NCBI RefSeq assembly: GCF_023223645.1
Contig: NZ_JALKBY010000007.1
Coordinates: forward strand, 1-64,000
Source of the DNA: Natroniella sulfidigena
GTDB taxonomy: Bacteria > Bacillota > Halanaerobiia > Halobacteroidales > Halobacteroidaceae
Reading direction: 5' to 3'
Length of the DNA: 64,000 bases
The position numbers were made by a program, and so were the translations under genes. Shown in pieces: positions 18,261 to 27,250 of the stretch (the first letter of the stretch is position 1; every line of letters starts with the position of its first letter). Below the pieces are notes generated by a model that was not told where the DNA came from, did no database searches, and worked only from the letters and a program-made list of their open reading frames with translations.

Positions 18261-18305
18261 CAACCTCAATCCACAGTTAATAGATAGGAAAACTTTTATT
18301 TCCCT

Positions 18306-18334
18306 TTGACATTTCTTAAAGCTAGTGTTATAAT
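18306..18334 (+). promoter_or_regulatory. SigA-type promoter for the SAM riboswitch transcript
   Basis: TTGACA (18306-18311) and TATAAT (18329-18334) are separated by exactly 17 bases, and both match the consensus. Transcription would start near 18342, about 20 bases before the SAM riboswitch. Confidence 0.85.
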
Positions 18335-18362
18335 TATTTACAATAATCGAATAAAGATTCAT

Positions 18363-18478
18363 CTCTTATCCGGAGTGGTGGAGGGACTGGCCCGATGAAA
18401 CCCGGCAACCAGTAGCAAAATGACAAATGCTACAGTGGTGCTAATTCCTACAGAAGTTAATCTTCTGGAAGATAAGAG
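18363..18478 (+). promoter_or_regulatory. SAM-I (S-box) riboswitch
   Basis: The conserved S-box pieces follow in order: CTCTTATCCGGAGTGGTGGA, GGGACTGGCCCGATGAAACC, CGGCAACC, GGTGCTAATTCC and GATAAGAG. The terminal strands pair as CTCTTATC/GATAAGAG (P1). The antiterminator strand TAAGAGAAG (18473-18481) can pair with CTTCTCTTA (18504-18512) inside the terminator stem, so SAM binding, by holding P1, should release the terminator. It controls the homocysteine methyltransferase gene. Confidence 0.95.
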
Positions 18479-18498
18479 AAGGGAGTATTATAATCCAC

Positions 18499-18530
18499 AA
18501 TCTCTTCTCTTACAGAAGAGATTTTTTTAT
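18499..18530 (+). terminator. Terminator of the SAM-I riboswitch expression platform
   Basis: AATCTCTTCT / AGAAGAGATT with a CTTAC loop is followed by a run of T. Its 5' arm overlaps the sequence that pairs with the riboswitch P1 3' strand, as expected for a switching terminator. Confidence 0.9.
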
Positions 18531-18628
18531 TACATAGTATATAAAAATATCTTTATTTTTTGTAGTATTATTAGTAACTAGTGACTAGTAGAGTTTAAAA
18601 CTTAAAATTTGGAGGGAGTAGATAAATT

Positions 18629-20191
18629 ATGAGTCAATTATTAGAAAGATTAAAAGAAGAAGTATTAATCTTAGATGGAGCAATGGGGACTGAATTACAA
18701 AACAAAGGTTTAGAGGTTGGGAATTGTCCTGAAAAATTGAATTTAACCCATCCTGATGTATTACAGGAGATCCATACTAGTTATGTAGAGGCCGGAAGTG
18801 ACATTATTCAAACCAATACCTTCGGGGCCAACAGTATTAAGCTAGCCAAGTATGGCTTGAGTGAAGAACTAGAAGAGATCAATACTACTGCTGTCAAATT
18901 AGCTCAAGAGGCCGCAACTGAGAATACACTCATCTCTGCCTCAATTGGCCCTACTGGTAAATTATTCGAACCAATGGGTGTTCTATCATTTGAAGAAGCT
19001 TATCAAGTCTTTGCCCAACAGGCTGAAGTCTTAGCAGCAGCAGGAGCAGATTTGATCAATATCGAAACGATGATCGATTTACAAGAAGCAAAAGCAGCTC
19101 TGATTGCCGTTAAAGAAAATACATCATTACCTGTCATCTGTAACTTAACCTATGAGTCGGGCCAACGGACAGTGACCGGTACCGACCCTGCAAGTGCTAT
19201 TACCGTCTTAGAAGCAGCTGGCGCAGATATCATCGGAGCCAACTGTGGCCTTGGCCCAGCAGAATTGGCTGAGATCATCAATATCATGGGCCAACAGACA
19301 GCTAGCTTTTTAGCAGTCCAACCAAATGCTGGATTACCTGTCTTAGATGAAAATAACCAAACTATCTTCCCTATGGAAGCTGAAGAGATGGCCAGCTATG
19401 GAGCAGAGTTCGTTACAGCAGGAGCAAATATCATTGGTGGCTGTTGTGGCTCAAATCCAGATTATATTCGCTTATTAAAAGCAGAGCTTAAAGATCTCAA
19501 ACCTACATCAAGACCTAAAGCAAGAATAACAAAGTTAGCTAGCCGTAATCAACAACTGAACCTTAAACAAGAAAAACCACTAATTATTGGAGATAAGATC
19601 GACTCTACTAAGCCAACAGACTTAGCCACAGAACTAAAAAACAATAAGACTAAATTACTTGGCCAAGCAACTACTGCTCAAGATCAAGCAGGTGCAGATA
19701 TTATCAGCTGTAACCTCTCTAGTTTAACTGAACCAGAACAGATTAAAAAAATAATTAATACCGTTCAAATGAGAACTAGACTACCGTTGGCCCTTAAATT
19801 AGACAAACCGGAGCTGTTAGAGGTTGCCTTACAATCAATAGTGGGCAAACCATTAGTCCAATTAGTTCATCCTGACCAAAAAGAGATATTATCTTTAGCT
19901 AACAAATATGGAGCAGCTATTCTAATCCCAACTGTAACTACAGAAAAAGAAATTAGAGAAGAAAAAATATTGACTGCTGTACAAAATAATCTTGAACATT
20001 TAACAGACTTTGGTTTACCACAAGAAGAAGTTATAATCGAATTACCAGCTATTAAAGATAGCAATGAACAGCTCTTACTAACCATTAAAGAAGAGTTCAA
20101 CATATTAACCGCTCTCAAAACTAATAATAAAACAGAATTAATAAATACTAATCCAGACCTCTTAATTTTAGATCCAACTGAAAAGAAGTAA
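18629..20191 (+). CDS. Short MetH-like homocysteine S-methyltransferase with degenerate pterin-like C-terminal domain
   Basis: Residues 1-290 form an intact Hcy methyltransferase barrel: LDGAMGTELQ, QTNTFGANSIKL, and zinc-binding cysteines in NCGLGP (about 205) and GGCCGS (about 271-272). Residues 315-515 follow the outline of a pterin-binding (DHPS-like) barrel (LIIGDKIDST, QAGADIISCNL), but the usual GERIN, DxN and PLxxDS signatures are replaced. The cobalamin-binding and activation domains of full MetH (about 1200 residues) are absent. It probably makes methionine using a separate corrinoid protein or methyl donor. A SAM-I riboswitch controls it, consistent with methionine synthesis. Confidence 0.8.
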   Translation: MSQLLERLKEEVLILDGAMGTELQNKGLEVGNCPEKLNLTHPDVLQEIHTSYVEAGSDIIQTNTFGANSIKLAKYGLSEELEEINTTAVKLAQEAATENTLISASIGPTGKLFEPMGVLSFEEAYQVFAQQAEVLAAAGADLINIETMIDLQEAKAALIAVKENTSLPVICNLTYESGQRTVTGTDPASAITVLEAAGADIIGANCGLGPAELAEIINIMGQQTASFLAVQPNAGLPVLDENNQTIFPMEAEEMASYGAEFVTAGANIIGGCCGSNPDYIRLLKAELKDLKPTSRPKARITKLASRNQQLNLKQEKPLIIGDKIDSTKPTDLATELKNNKTKLLGQATTAQDQAGADIISCNLSSLTEPEQIKKIINTVQMRTRLPLALKLDKPELLEVALQSIVGKPLVQLVHPDQKEILSLANKYGAAILIPTVTTEKEIREEKILTAVQNNLEHLTDFGLPQEEVIIELPAIKDSNEQLLLTIKEEFNILTALKTNNKTELINTNPDLLILDPTEKK

Positions 20192-20213
20192 AAATTTGAG
20201 ATGCTTTAAAGAA

Positions 20214-20267
20214 TAATCCTCCTTGATCATCACCATACTAAAATTAGGTTTTGGCAAAGGAGGATTA
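20214..20267 (+). promoter_or_regulatory. Inverted repeat that can mask the Shine-Dalgarno site of the UppS-like gene
   Basis: TAATCCTCCTT (20214-20224) is the exact complement of AAGGAGGATTA (20257-20267), which contains the SD of the gene starting at 20271. The loop is 32 bases with no T-tract after the stem, so this is not a terminator. Formation of the hairpin would hide the ribosome-binding site; a temperature, ligand or protein switch is possible. Confidence 0.6.
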
Positions 20268-20270
20268 TAA

Positions 20271-20915
20271 ATGAGAATTCCAGAACATATAGGAATCATT
20301 CCTGATGGTAATCGAAGATGGGCCAAAAGTAAAGGACTAAGTAAAGAAGAAGGTTATGCGCATGGACTCAAACCAGGTTTAGATGTATTTAAACTCTGCC
20401 AGGAGGTTGGAGTTAAAGAATTAACTTTCTATGGTTTTACAGTAGATAATACTAAAAGACGTTCCGTTCAAACCCAAGCCTTTACTAAAGCATGTATTGA
20501 AGCTGTTAAGATCATTGCTCAAGAAGAGGCTTCAATTTTAGTGGTCGGTAATACAGATTCTCCTATGTTTCCCAAGGAGTTATTACCATATACAACACGA
20601 ACAACTACAGAGGAAGAACAAATTAAGGTCAATTTCCTTGTTAATTATGGCTGGCATTGGGATTTAGGTAATCTAGATCAAAATGATAAGAGATCTAAGC
20701 AGGGAGTAATTAGCTCCTTAAAATCAAAAGATATTTCTCGAATTGATCTAATTATTCGCTGGGGTAATAGACGAAGGCTTAGTGGCTTTTTACCAGCTCA
20801 ATCTGTTTATTCTGACTTTTATGTTGTTGAGGAGTATTGGCCCGACTTTAAGGAAGAACATTTTTATCAAGCACTCAACTGGTATGATCAACAAGATATC
20901 ACTCTAGGAGGATAA
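20271..20915 (+). CDS. Undecaprenyl-diphosphate synthase-like (cis-isoprenyl transferase) paralogue
   Basis: The 214-residue protein starts MRIPEHIGIIPDGNRRWAK, with the catalytic Asp of the DGNRRWA motif, followed by a FYGFTVDNTKR region. Near the end, IRWGNRRRLSGFLPAQSVYSDFY corresponds to the RTSGExRLSNFLLWQ motif of UppS but with Gly-Asn-Arg in place of Ser-Gly-Glu. UppS makes the C55 lipid carrier for peptidoglycan at the membrane face. The changed motifs and shorter length suggest a second, specialised prenyl synthase rather than the housekeeping enzyme. It is followed 23 bases later by a helical protein gene. An SD-masking hairpin lies directly upstream. Confidence 0.75.
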   Translation: MRIPEHIGIIPDGNRRWAKSKGLSKEEGYAHGLKPGLDVFKLCQEVGVKELTFYGFTVDNTKRRSVQTQAFTKACIEAVKIIAQEEASILVVGNTDSPMFPKELLPYTTRTTTEEEQIKVNFLVNYGWHWDLGNLDQNDKRSKQGVISSLKSKDISRIDLIIRWGNRRRLSGFLPAQSVYSDFYVVEEYWPDFKEEHFYQALNWYDQQDITLGG

Positions 20916-20938
20916 GCAATTGAAAGGAGTTAAGTCTG

Positions 20939-21448
20939 ATGTCTATTTTAAAAAATGTCACCGAAAAGATCGGTCAAAAGAAGAATAAGAAGATGAAGAT
21001 CCATACCGGTGAAGCATTCTACTTATGGGAACTACTAGTTTCCAGATATGATTCCTTAGATAAAACTCAGCTATACTGTGAATTTATCAATGATAAAGAT
21101 TTTCTGGCAATCGTTAAGCGAGGTATTAAGAAGTTAAAAAACCAAATTAACGAACTAGAAGATATTATGACTGAGATTGGAATTACATTACCAAGTAGAC
21201 CACCAGCAAAAGCAAATATTAATAATAATATTACGATGCTCAAAGATGAGATGATCTTTAGGGATATTCACCGTGGGATCCAAGGTTATATCGATCTACA
21301 CGCTCGAGCTTTTCGCTCAGCAACCAATAAAGATTTAAGAACATTATTTAAAGATTATTTAATCGAAGAGTTAGATATGGCAGAACAATTAATCGAATAC
21401 GGTCAATTGAAAGGCTGGTTTTTGGTTCCTCCTCCCTATGAAACATGA
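20939..21448 (+). CDS. Helical protein, possibly DUF3231/ferritin-like
   Basis: The 169-residue, nearly all-helical protein carries TGEAFYLWELLVSRYDSLD and GITLPSRPP near residue 80, followed by a second helical half ending LKGWFLVPPPYET. This pattern of two helical pairs with a LPxRPP turn resembles DUF3231 and spore-coat-like ferritin folds in Firmicutes, but no metal-ligand EExxH set is obvious. It follows the UppS-like gene with its own SD (AAAGGAG) and a terminator lies just after, so the two may be one transcript. The role is unknown. Confidence 0.45.
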   Translation: MSILKNVTEKIGQKKNKKMKIHTGEAFYLWELLVSRYDSLDKTQLYCEFINDKDFLAIVKRGIKKLKNQINELEDIMTEIGITLPSRPPAKANINNNITMLKDEMIFRDIHRGIQGYIDLHARAFRSATNKDLRTLFKDYLIEELDMAEQLIEYGQLKGWFLVPPPYET

Positions 21449-21462
21449 CTTGTGAAATACCA

Positions 21463-21500
21463 AAAAGCTCTCTTTCTTAAAGTTAAGGAAGAGAGCTTTT
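21463..21500. terminator. Two-way terminator between convergent operons
   Basis: AAAAGCTCTCTTTCTTAA / TTAAGGAAGAGAGCTTTT forms a long stem flanked by A and T runs on both sides. It lies between the stops of the helical protein gene and the leftward dehydrogenase gene. Confidence 0.9.
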
Positions 21501-21508
21501 CAAAAAAA

Positions 21509-22921
21509 TCAATTAGATACTTTAACTACTGCTTTACCTGGATTCAAAATCTCATTAGGATCAAACGCCTCTTTGATCTTCCACATTATCCGTTGCTCCG
21601 CTTGACCTAGTTGTAAAGGTAAAAATTTCAAACGTAACATTCCAACTCCATGCTCTCCAGTGACTGTTCCTCCAAGATCTACAGCTACTTGATAAATCTT
21701 TTCCTTCAATTGATCATAATAAGCAGGAACTTCTCCTTCTTCCTTTAAAATAATTGGATGAAGATTTCCATCTCCCGCATGAGCAATTACAGGAATTTTA
21801 GTGTTATATTCCTCAGCTAGTTGATCAAGTTGATCTAAATATTCAGCAAGCTTACTACGTGGAACAGTAACATCAGGGCTGTCAACAATCTTACCTGCAA
21901 TTGCAGGTAAGACATGACTGCGAATCTCTAAAATACTCTGCTGTTCTGCATTGGTCTCGGCAATTAAGATCTCCCCTGCCCCTACTTCTTCACAAATTTC
22001 TCCAATTACCTCTGCTTTATCATACAAAGTATCCTCTTTATCCTCCGCTAAAATTACCATCAAATAAGAGCTTCCCTCTTTACTGGGCCACTCTTTACCT
22101 ATCCCTTGTACAGCATCTTCAATCTCTTCTTTTTCCATATATTCAATAGCCATCGGGATAATCCCTTCTTGCAAAATTTTAGGCACTGTTTGAAAAGCAT
22201 TTCTCCGTTTTTGATAAGGAATAATCAATGTTCCAGTCGCTTTAGGTTCAGGATAGAGCTTCAAAACTACTTTGGTGATAATCCCTAAGGTTCCTTCACT
22301 TCCAATTAATAACTGCATCAAATCATAACCTGCATTATTTTTGAGCAATTTACCAAATTTTCCACCAAAGCTAACTATCTCTCCTGTAGGAAGAACAGCT
22401 TCTAAGCCTTTGACTTGATCACGCATTATACCATGCTTGACCGCTCTAACTCCCCCGGCATTCATAGCAACCATACCACCAACCTGTGCCCCTTCATCAC
22501 CTGGATGTAAAGGAAAATAGAGCTTATCATTCTTCTTTAATTCCTCGATCAAATCTCCTAATGTTACAGCTGCTTCACAACTAACCATTAAATTCTCCTC
22601 ATCTACCTCAAGCATCTTATTTAGCCTCTCCACTGAAAGAATTATACTTGGTTCTGTAGGAATCGCATTGGCAGAAAGGCCTGTCCCTGCTCCTTTAGGT
22701 ATTACCTTGATCAACTCTTGATTAGCATATTTAAGAACTTCAGCTATCTCTTTAGCTCCTGCTGGTTTTACTATCACACTTCCTTTAACTGGCTGAGGAG
22801 TTACTAAACCATAGGCATTATTGGTCTGTTCTTTACTATAGCTTATAACCCGTTCAGGATCAGTATCTACCCAATTTTGACCAACTATCTCCTCTAATCT
22901 CTTAATTATCTCTTGTTTCAT
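21509..22921 (-). CDS. FAD-linked 2-hydroxy-acid dehydrogenase (GlcD/LctD-like), Etf-coupled
   Basis: The start is the ATG at 22921 after GAGGAGGTG, giving 470 residues and a 20-base overlap with the etfA-like gene. The N-terminal PCMH-type FAD domain has PKGAGTGLSANAIP and PLHPGDEGAQVGGMVAMNAGG. The C-terminal FAD-oxidase domain has HAGDGNLHPII near residue 382 and TGEHGVGM. With electron-transfer flavoprotein genes beside it, the layout matches the bifurcating lactate dehydrogenase LctBCD of acetogens. That complex drives lactate oxidation by NAD+ at the expense of reduced ferredoxin. Glycolate or another 2-hydroxy acid is an alternative substrate. A terminator follows. Confidence 0.85.
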   Translation of the reverse strand: MKQEIIKRLEEIVGQNWVDTDPERVISYSKEQTNNAYGLVTPQPVKGSVIVKPAGAKEIAEVLKYANQELIKVIPKGAGTGLSANAIPTEPSIILSVERLNKMLEVDEENLMVSCEAAVTLGDLIEELKKNDKLYFPLHPGDEGAQVGGMVAMNAGGVRAVKHGIMRDQVKGLEAVLPTGEIVSFGGKFGKLLKNNAGYDLMQLLIGSEGTLGIITKVVLKLYPEPKATGTLIIPYQKRRNAFQTVPKILQEGIIPMAIEYMEKEEIEDAVQGIGKEWPSKEGSSYLMVILAEDKEDTLYDKAEVIGEICEEVGAGEILIAETNAEQQSILEIRSHVLPAIAGKIVDSPDVTVPRSKLAEYLDQLDQLAEEYNTKIPVIAHAGDGNLHPIILKEEGEVPAYYDQLKEKIYQVAVDLGGTVTGEHGVGMLRLKFLPLQLGQAEQRIMWKIKEAFDPNEILNPGKAVVKVSN

Positions 22922-23897
22922 CTTCTTGCACCTCCTCAATCAACTTTGGAATCACCTGATACAAATCCCCTATAATCCCATAATCAGCAATCTCAAAGAT
23001 AGGAGCTGACGGATCTGTATTGATAGCTATTATCTTGTCTGCTTCTTTAATTCCAGCAACATGCTGAGGAGCACCTGAAATACCACAAGCAATATATAGT
23101 TTAGGAGCTACTCTATAGCCACTATAACCAATCTGATATTCTTTAGAAAGGTAACCGGCATCAATAATATCACGAGAAGCACCAATTACTCCTCCTAACT
23201 TAGTAGCTAACTTTTGTAATAATTCAAAATCAGCCGCTTTTTTAATTCCTTTCCCTCCTGCTACAACTACTTCTGCTTCCGCAATATTAACCTTCTGTTG
23301 CTCTAATAACTCTAAAACTTCTATACTTTGCTCCTGAGCTTTAGTAGGGCTTTTTTTAATAATCTCCCCTTCTAAAGTTGCGTCACGATCCCGTTCTACA
23401 AATTCTTTATATCTAACTGTAGCCATTTGAGGATAAGTCACTGTCTCTATCTGGGCCAAAATATTTTCACTGAAAGCAGGCCTAATCTGTAGCAACTTTC
23501 CTGCTTCATCAACCCTAAGATCAGTACAATCAGCAGTCAATCCCGTATCTAAAGCTGCAGCCACTCGCGGTGCTAAGGAGCGACCAAAATTGGTTGCTCC
23601 AAGTAAGATAATCTCAGGCTTTAGCTCCTCTATTAAATCAACCAAATTTTCCTTATAAAATAACTCATCAGGTTGCCCAAAAGCTTCATCCTCTAAATAA
23701 TAAACTTCATGAGCTCCTCGATAAATCAACTCTTCTGCTTCGATACCTGTTGGCCCTAACAAAGCAGCAAAAATAGGACAATTTAGCTCAGCAGCCAACT
23801 CTTCTGCTTTATTCAGTAATTCATAACTAACATGATGAATTTCTCCATTTCTCTGTTCAGCAAAAACAAGGATTCCATTATACTCTTTCTCAGTCAT
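22902..23897 (-). CDS. etfA: Electron-transfer flavoprotein alpha subunit (EtfA/LctC-like)
   Basis: The 331-residue protein has the N-terminal Etf fold (GILVFAEQRNGEIHHVSYELLNKA). The C-terminal FAD-binding half reads VGASRDIIDAGYLSKEYQIGYSG, a divergent form of the usual VGQTGK region, and then KLYIACGISGAPQH and IAINTDPSAPIFEIADYG. It holds the electron-carrying FAD beside the dehydrogenase. The LctC of Acetobacterium carries an N-terminal ferredoxin domain; that domain is absent here, so ferredoxin would have to contact the complex directly. The gene sits four bases after etfB. Confidence 0.88.
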   Translation of the reverse strand: MTEKEYNGILVFAEQRNGEIHHVSYELLNKAEELAAELNCPIFAALLGPTGIEAEELIYRGAHEVYYLEDEAFGQPDELFYKENLVDLIEELKPEIILLGATNFGRSLAPRVAAALDTGLTADCTDLRVDEAGKLLQIRPAFSENILAQIETVTYPQMATVRYKEFVERDRDATLEGEIIKKSPTKAQEQSIEVLELLEQQKVNIAEAEVVVAGGKGIKKAADFELLQKLATKLGGVIGASRDIIDAGYLSKEYQIGYSGYRVAPKLYIACGISGAPQHVAGIKEADKIIAINTDPSAPIFEIADYGIIGDLYQVIPKLIEEVQEDETRDN

Positions 23898-23901
23898 ATT
23901 A

Positions 23902-24705
23902 TCATTCTCCCATCCTATCTTTTTCCTGGCAGATTTGAGCTACTTCTGTTATCGCCTCTGTTAATTCATCTCCTGTCCAAATCTTACCCTCTCTCTCAAT
24001 TAAAGAAGGAACTTCAATCTTTCTTACCCGAGTACAAGAACCTTTTAGACCTACATCCTGATGATCCAAGTCAGTTTTAAAATCAGCAATCCCCCACTTT
24101 TCAACTTCAGCTTCTCTAACCTCTAGCTTCCGCTTCAACAAAGGTAATCGAGGAGTATTTAAATCTTTAGTAACGGTTATTAAGCCTGGATACTTAAGCT
24201 TTTTTAGGTAATTAGCATCCCACACTGAAGAAACAACAGTTAAATAATCTTCTCTTATTTTCTTCAGTTTTGTTACATAAGCTACATGGGCCAACCCCAA
24301 ATATTCAGCAGTCTGCGGGCCAACTTGAGCAGTATCTCCATCTACAGTCATCTCTCCTGCTATCACTAGATCAACATTTCCAATCTCCTCAATCGCACTA
24401 GCTAATAAGTATGAAGTTGCCCGTGTATCTGCACCGGAGAACTTTCTATCTGTCAATAAAACGCCATCATCAGCCCCTCTAGCTATCGCTTCTTTGATAA
24501 CTCCCTCAGCTCGAGTTGGCCCCATACTTAAAGCAATTACCTCTGCCCCAAGCTCTTCTTTGATTTGAAGAGCTGCTTCTAATGCATTCAAGTCAAAGGG
24601 GTTGATCTCAACTCCAGCTGACTTACGATTAATTACCCCTCTTTCTGTATCAAACTTGACTCGTTCCATTTCAGGAACCTGCTTGATCAGTACAATAATC
24701 TTCAA
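23902..24705 (-). CDS. etfB: Electron-transfer flavoprotein beta subunit (EtfB/LctB-like)
   Basis: The likely start is a TTG at 24705, five bases after AGGGAGGAT, giving a protein that begins KIIVLIKQVPE, as expected for EtfB (268 residues); the ATG at 24732 is upstream of that SD. The stretch GEMTVDGDTAQVGPQTAEYLG contains the DGDTxQVGP motif that binds the bifurcating FAD in NAD-linked Etf proteins, as opposed to AMP in canonical ones. This supports electron bifurcation or confurcation. It lies between the transporter gene and etfA. Confidence 0.88.
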   Translation of the reverse strand: MKIIVLIKQVPEMERVKFDTERGVINRKSAGVEINPFDLNALEAALQIKEELGAEVIALSMGPTRAEGVIKEAIARGADDGVLLTDRKFSGADTRATSYLLASAIEEIGNVDLVIAGEMTVDGDTAQVGPQTAEYLGLAHVAYVTKLKKIREDYLTVVSSVWDANYLKKLKYPGLITVTKDLNTPRLPLLKRKLEVREAEVEKWGIADFKTDLDHQDVGLKGSCTRVRKIEVPSLIEREGKIWTGDELTEAITEVAQICQEKDRMGE

Positions 24706-24738
24706 AGTCTTATCCTCCCTCTTAATTAACAATAATTA

Positions 24739-25845
24739 TTAGATATTCTCTTTTGATAAAAACAGTTTATATAAGACAGGAATTATAATCATCGGTATTC
24801 CTAAAACACCCAAGAAGTTATAACCTCTAGCTACAAGTGGAATTAAACCAAATAAAGCTATCCCCCAGGTTATAGTTACAAATATCAATGAAGCAATAAT
24901 AGATCTCTTCTTCTCTTGATGCTCTTCAACCTCTCCTGGCCACCAAGAAACAATCCTTTTAACTCCACCAAAGACAAAATTAACCCCAGTAGAAACTGCT
25001 CCAAATAGAATTAAGATTGAAATCAATCCTTCTGCAAAAACCCCACCGACCCCTTCTCTAACTACATGGATTGTCGGTACTGGAATATCAATTACCTCAG
25101 GATAGTAAGCCAATACAGTAATACTTGCTAAGGTTAGTAATATAGCATTGATAGCAAAACCTATCATTCCTGCTTTCTTAGCATCCTCTCCATCATCTAA
25201 AACATCAGCCACTGCCACATATGCTCCAACAGCTAAAGCCTGAAAACTAGCATATAACAGCATTCTCCATGCTGCTGTCCAAAAGCTTGTCTCTGTCGTT
25301 TGATTAGCCACTAACTCCATAACCGCTGGAAAACTAATAACTGCATTAGTACCATAAATAATTCCAACACCAATAATCAAAGCTATCGCTATAACAGTAG
25401 CTACCTTACGTATTAGTTCAGCTCCAAAAATAGTTAATAAAAATATAATAACTGCAATAATAAGAGTGTTAATTATATAAGGTGTACCCAATGCCTCTTC
25501 TATAATCTCCCCTCCTGTTGCAAAACCAACAGCAGTTGCCACAAACATCGTAATCACAAAGGTTAATTCATATAAATTAGAAAAAATCTTTTCATAAGGA
25601 CTATAAAATTCATTAGTCCAACTCTTATAATCAAAAACCTGATGCTTAACGCTAAAATCCCAAGCATAATAAAAGACCAACGCATTAATCGCCATAGCAA
25701 TAATAGGCATAAAGATAGCAAACCAACCATAAGTAACATAAAACTCAGCTACCTGCCTGCCCGAAGCAAATCCACCACCAAAATGGGTAGTAAACCATAC
25801 AAACGCTACTCCAAAAAAACTAGGCATTACTAATTTCTTTTTCAT
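24739..25845 (-). CDS. YkvI-type multi-spanning membrane transporter
   Basis: The 368-residue protein has about ten transmembrane helices. It starts KKLVMPSFFGVAFVWFTTHFGGGFASGRQ, with an unwound glycine-rich first helix typical of the APC/LeuT fold and of the YkvI family. The ATG at 25845 follows AGAGAGGG. As first gene of the dehydrogenase-Etf operon it could import the hydroxy acid or an amino-acid precursor. Members of this family have no well-established substrate, and an LctP-type permease is not present here. Confidence 0.7.
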   Translation of the reverse strand: MKKKLVMPSFFGVAFVWFTTHFGGGFASGRQVAEFYVTYGWFAIFMPIIAMAINALVFYYAWDFSVKHQVFDYKSWTNEFYSPYEKIFSNLYELTFVITMFVATAVGFATGGEIIEEALGTPYIINTLIIAVIIFLLTIFGAELIRKVATVIAIALIIGVGIIYGTNAVISFPAVMELVANQTTETSFWTAAWRMLLYASFQALAVGAYVAVADVLDDGEDAKKAGMIGFAINAILLTLASITVLAYYPEVIDIPVPTIHVVREGVGGVFAEGLISILILFGAVSTGVNFVFGGVKRIVSWWPGEVEEHQEKKRSIIASLIFVTITWGIALFGLIPLVARGYNFLGVLGIPMIIIPVLYKLFLSKENI

Positions 25846-26001
25846 CAACTCAACCCTCTCTGTTATTTATTCTCCCTACTCGACTACTTAAAACTAAATA
25901 AAAAGGAAGTTAATACTACATTCTTCATTTAACGACTTATTCCTTTAAATAATTAAAACATTCGTCTTTTAGGTTCAAATTTCAACATTAAATTACACTG
26001 A

Positions 26002-26320
26002 GTTGATATATAGTGGCACTTTGCCACTATATATCAGTTGACAGTTTACAGTGTACAGTTGACAGTTAAAATCATTAAAACCATAAACATAAATCCAAAC
26101 TATCATGAGGAATGTTTCGCAGTGACATCTAGATTTTTTCGTTTAGTTTCTTGATGAACCGGAAATCAAATCAGAGCATGAATTAGTTAATTTTCCTATT
26201 TTAAAATTAACTTGCTCTTGTTTGATTGGAGGTGAGTCTTAGAAACTCAGAAAAAATCTTTCCGAACGAGAAACTTTCCTCATGTTAATAGCATATCGAA
26301 AGTGACACAATATTGTAATT
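26002..26320. repeat. Intergenic repeat, GTTGACAGT-word type (copy A2), with a long palindrome replacing its centre
   Basis: The left end is GTTGATATATAGTGGCAC, followed by words such as GTTGACAGTTTACAGTG. The right end is shortened to AAGTGACACAATATTGTAATT, without the complementary words. Between them lies an unrelated long palindrome (26103-26287). The element is downstream of the acs operon terminator and upstream of the Etf operon promoter region. Confidence 0.75.
26103..26287. repeat. 185-base near-complete inverted repeat nested inside repeat A2
   Basis: The outer arms CATGAGGAA and TTCCTCATG match exactly. Moving inward, AGATTTTTTC pairs with GAAAAAATCT, AGTTTCTT with AAGAAACT-like bases, and AATCAAA with TTTGATT. 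Then CAGAGCA pairs with TGCTCTTG and AGTTAATTTT with AAAATTAACT. The arms align through almost their whole length with small gaps. It has no coding potential. It resembles a MITE-like palindrome or the gene of a very stable structured RNA. Confidence 0.75.
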
Positions 26321-26329
26321 AGAAATAAA

Positions 26330-26366
26330 AATAAGAGGTAAGGGGGCGCCTCCCTTACCTCTTATT
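26330..26366 (-). terminator. Terminator of the CODH/ACS operon
   Basis: A perfect 15-bp stem, AATAAGAGGTAAGGG / CCCTTACCTCTTATT, with a 7-base GC-rich loop is followed on the minus strand by TTTTATTTCT. It lies 40 bases after the acsE stop. Confidence 0.92.
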
Positions 26367-26405
26367 GATTAAGAACCTTATCTTATTCTCTTAAATTAAT
26401 TCAAA

Positions 26406-27209
<804 letters not shown>

Positions 27210-27250
27210 TTATAAGTACTCAATTAATATAACCTCTGCTCAAGATAACT

